From NCBI GenBank assembly GCA_028678555.1, contig JAJRDF010000020.1:1-14647 (forward strand): a stretch of DNA of 14,647 bases, written 5' to 3'. This document shows positions 12,901-14,647 of this stretch, one piece after another (positions within the stretch are counted from its first letter, which is position 1; each line of letters starts with the position of its first letter). The translations under genes and the position numbers were made by a program. Under the pieces are notes generated by a model, which saw only the letters and a program-made list of their open reading frames with translations, had not been told where the DNA came from and searched no databases. Source of the stretch: Methanomicrobiales archaeon. Lineage in GTDB: Archaea > Halobacteriota > Methanomicrobia > Methanomicrobiales > JACTUA01.

Positions 12901-14589
12901 ATGGAAGAGGACCTGCGGGAGGTCCTCTTTCGCTACGCCCTCCAGAACGCGGTCAGGTACGGCGACCTCCCCAAGCCCGGAACCGTCCTCTCCAAGGTGA
13001 TGGGCACCCACCCCGATCTCCGGCCCCGGGCAAAGGAGATCGCGAAGCTCCTCCCCGAGGCCATCGCCCGCGTGGAGGCGATCGCTCCCGGAGAGCGCCA
13101 TGCAACCCTCGCAGCCCTCGCCCCTGAGCTGATCCAGGAGCTCTCCGGGACGAAGGGCGAACGGAAGACCGCCCTCCCGCCCCTGGAGGGTGCCGAGAGG
13201 GGTGTCGTCATGCGGTTTGCCCCGAACCCCAGCGGCCCCCTCCACCTGGGGCATGCCCGGGCGGCTCTCCTGAACGACGCCTACGTCCGGCGCTACGGCG
13301 GGAAGTTCGTGCTCCGCATCGAGGACACCGATGCGAAACGGGTGGATCCTGCCGCCTACGACATGGTCCGGGAGGACATCGAGTGGCTGGGCCTCCAGGT
13401 CCACGACGTGGTTTTCCAGAGTGACCGCCTGGACTTCTACTACAAGTACGCCCGCATGCTCATCGAGCGGGGCGGCGCTTACCTCTGCACCTGCGAGGGG
13501 GACATGTTCCGGGACCTGAAGCTCGCAAAGAGGGCCTGCCCCTGCCGGGACCAAACTGTTGAGGAGAACCTGGCCCTCTGGGACGCGATGCTGGCCGGCG
13601 AGTACGGGGAGGGGACCATCACCATGCGGGTGAAGACCGAGCTCACCCATCCGGACCCTGCCATGCGGGATTTCTCGGCCTTCCGGATCGTCGCCTCCCC
13701 GCCCCACCCCCGGGTGGACGCCCTGGTCTTCCCGCTGATGAACTTCTCCGTGGCCATTGACGATCACCTGCTGGGGATCACCCATGTGATCCGGGGCAAG
13801 GACCACATCGCGAACACGGTCCGGCAGGGCTACATCTTCAGCTACTTCGGCTGGAAACAGCCGGTGTACCGTCACTACGGCCGGATGGGGATCGAGGGCG
13901 TGGTCCTCTCCACCTCCCAGATGCACAGGGGAATCGACGAGGGGACCTATACCGGCTGGGACGACATCCGGCTCGGGACCCTCCGGGCCATTGCCCGCCG
14001 GGGGATCTCAGCCGAGGCGGTGCGGAACGCCATCCTGGAGATCGGCATCGGCGAGACGGACATCTCATTCTCCTGGGACAACCTGTATGCAAAGAACCGG
14101 GACCTGGTGGACCCGGTAGCAAACCGCTACTCCTTTGTCCCTGACCCCGTCGAGCTGACCATCGAGGGAGCTCCTGTGCGAACTGCGCAGGCACTCCTTC
14201 ACCCCGGCGATCCGTCCCGGGGGTACCGCTCTCTCCCCTTCGAGGGGAGAGCGCTGGTCCCCCGGGCGGACCTCACAGGGCACCGGATGATCCGGCTCAA
14301 GGATCTCTGCAACATCACATTGACCGGATCCGGCGGCATCTTCACCGCCACCTACGCCGGCGACGCCCTGGAGGATGCCCGGAAGGTGAAAGCCCCCATC
14401 ATCCAGTGGCTCCCCCCGTCCTCGGCGGTCCCCTGCATGCTCCGGCACCCGGAGGGGGACATGGCCGGCTCCTGCGAGGCAGCGGTTCGATCAGAGATTG
14501 GCAAGGTGATCCAGTTCGAACGGGTCGCGTTTGCCCGGATCGATGCGGTCACCCCCGACGGGATCGAGGCGTACTTCACGCACCGGTGA
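12901..14589 (+). CDS. gltX: Glutamate-tRNA ligase, archaeal type
   Basis: Charges tRNA-Glu with glutamate. In methanogens this enzyme is usually non-discriminating for tRNA-Gln handling, with GatDE converting Glu-tRNA-Gln. The 562 residues match archaeal GluRS. An archaeal N-terminal helical extension covers roughly residues 1-100. FAPNPSGPLHLGHARAA (106-122) is the HIGH motif, with His115 and His118. A zinc-ribbon-like pair CTC (196-198) and CPC (213-215) follows. FPLMNFSVAIDDHLLGITHV and IRGKDHIANT belong to the catalytic core. The KMSKS loop is degenerate: LSTSQM at 336-341. The C-terminal half has the beta-barrel anticodon-binding type shared with GlnRS (e.g. MIRLKDLCNITL). It starts immediately after the idsA stop with no gap, and 58 bases follow to the window end. 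Confidence 0.95.
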   Translation: MEEDLREVLFRYALQNAVRYGDLPKPGTVLSKVMGTHPDLRPRAKEIAKLLPEAIARVEAIAPGERHATLAALAPELIQELSGTKGERKTALPPLEGAERGVVMRFAPNPSGPLHLGHARAALLNDAYVRRYGGKFVLRIEDTDAKRVDPAAYDMVREDIEWLGLQVHDVVFQSDRLDFYYKYARMLIERGGAYLCTCEGDMFRDLKLAKRACPCRDQTVEENLALWDAMLAGEYGEGTITMRVKTELTHPDPAMRDFSAFRIVASPPHPRVDALVFPLMNFSVAIDDHLLGITHVIRGKDHIANTVRQGYIFSYFGWKQPVYRHYGRMGIEGVVLSTSQMHRGIDEGTYTGWDDIRLGTLRAIARRGISAEAVRNAILEIGIGETDISFSWDNLYAKNRDLVDPVANRYSFVPDPVELTIEGAPVRTAQALLHPGDPSRGYRSLPFEGRALVPRADLTGHRMIRLKDLCNITLTGSGGIFTATYAGDALEDARKVKAPIIQWLPPSSAVPCMLRHPEGDMAGSCEAAVRSEIGKVIQFERVAFARIDAVTPDGIEAYFTHR

Positions 14590-14604
14590 GGCACAGACAC
14601 TCTG

Positions 14605-14610
14605 AAAAAA
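14605..14610 (-). terminator. A-run (T-run on minus strand), possible terminator for a converging gene
   Basis: Six A residues at 14605-14610 read as TTTTTT on the minus strand. Archaeal RNA polymerases stop at such T-runs, so this could end a leftward transcript coming from beyond the window. No such gene can be seen. Confidence 0.2.
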
Positions 14611-14618
14611 GAATGTAA

Positions 14619-14647
14619 TCCCCAGGGGGAAAATCCCCACCTATTTT
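14619..14647 (+). terminator. G/C hairpin followed by T-run, probable end of the cluster transcript
   Basis: TCCCC (14619-14623), an A, then GGGGGA and AAA followed by TCCCC (14634-14638) can form two competing stems. One is the 5-bp GGGGA/TCCCC with a three-A loop (14626-14638). CTATTTT follows to the end of the window. This fits a terminator after gltX, although archaeal termination depends mainly on the T-run, and the window cuts off here. Confidence 0.4.

Noticed and set aside
10576..13926. Minus-strand open frame of 1116 residues
   Set aside because: It lies opposite RNase J, idsA and gltX. Its translation is His/Gly/Asp/Pro/Arg-rich with no domain, as expected of antisense frames lacking stops in GC-rich genes.
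1..14647. CRISPR array, insertion sequence, prophage or toxin-antitoxin pair
   Set aside because: No regularly spaced direct repeats, transposase, integrase or terminal repeats were seen on either strand. The gene content is core archaeal.

Overview
The window is a dense, GC-rich, one-strand (+) archaeal block. The gene content points to a euryarchaeal methanogen of the Methanomicrobia, probably Methanomicrobiales. Evidence includes archaeal ribosomal proteins (uS13, uS4, uS11, eL18-type L18e, uL13, uS9, uS2), RNA polymerase subunits Rpo3/Rpo10/Rpo6 (RpoD/N/K), an archaeal-type GluRS, and two ferredoxin-like cysteine clusters in Rpo3. I cannot name a species from sequence alone.

Layout. Positions 1-1060 are lower in GC and sparsely coded: one small unknown protein (415-693), a perfect 9-bp GC hairpin (871-891) and a likely TATA box. 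From 1061 an almost gapless cluster begins: tRNA-Ser(GCU), rps13, rps4, rps11, rpoD, rpl18e, rpl13, rps9, rpoN, tRNA-Pro(CGG), rpoK, eno, rps2. It continues into a MEMO-family gene and an isoprenoid block: mevalonate kinase, isopentenyl phosphate kinase, type 2 IPP isomerase, RNase J, (geranyl)geranyl diphosphate synthase, then gltX. The window ends 58 bases after gltX in a G/C hairpin followed by a T-rich stretch.

How the genes work together. The first half supplies ribosome and RNA polymerase parts plus two tRNAs. The second half carries the kinase, isomerase and prenyltransferase steps of the archaeal mevalonate route to membrane lipids. Isopentenyl phosphate kinase is present, while diphosphomevalonate decarboxylase and phosphomevalonate kinase are absent from the window, as expected for the archaeal variant pathway. 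Genes overlap or lie within a few bases of each other, so translation is probably coupled across most of the cluster.

Main oddities. (1) The RNase J gene has an apparent one-base loss near 11851-11853. As written, its frame opens into idsA and gives an artefactual-looking 772-residue RNase J/prenyltransferase fusion. (2) tRNA-Pro starts on the base right after the rpoN stop codon, so tRNA maturation should leave an rpoN message with no 3' UTR. (3) uS13 has a Lys/Pro/Glu-rich N-terminal extension with two exact copies of a nine-residue repeat. (4) A MEMO-family gene and RNase J sit inside the isoprenoid block. I found no CRISPR array, insertion sequence, or clearly novel multi-gene system. Most of the window is conserved core archaeal genome.
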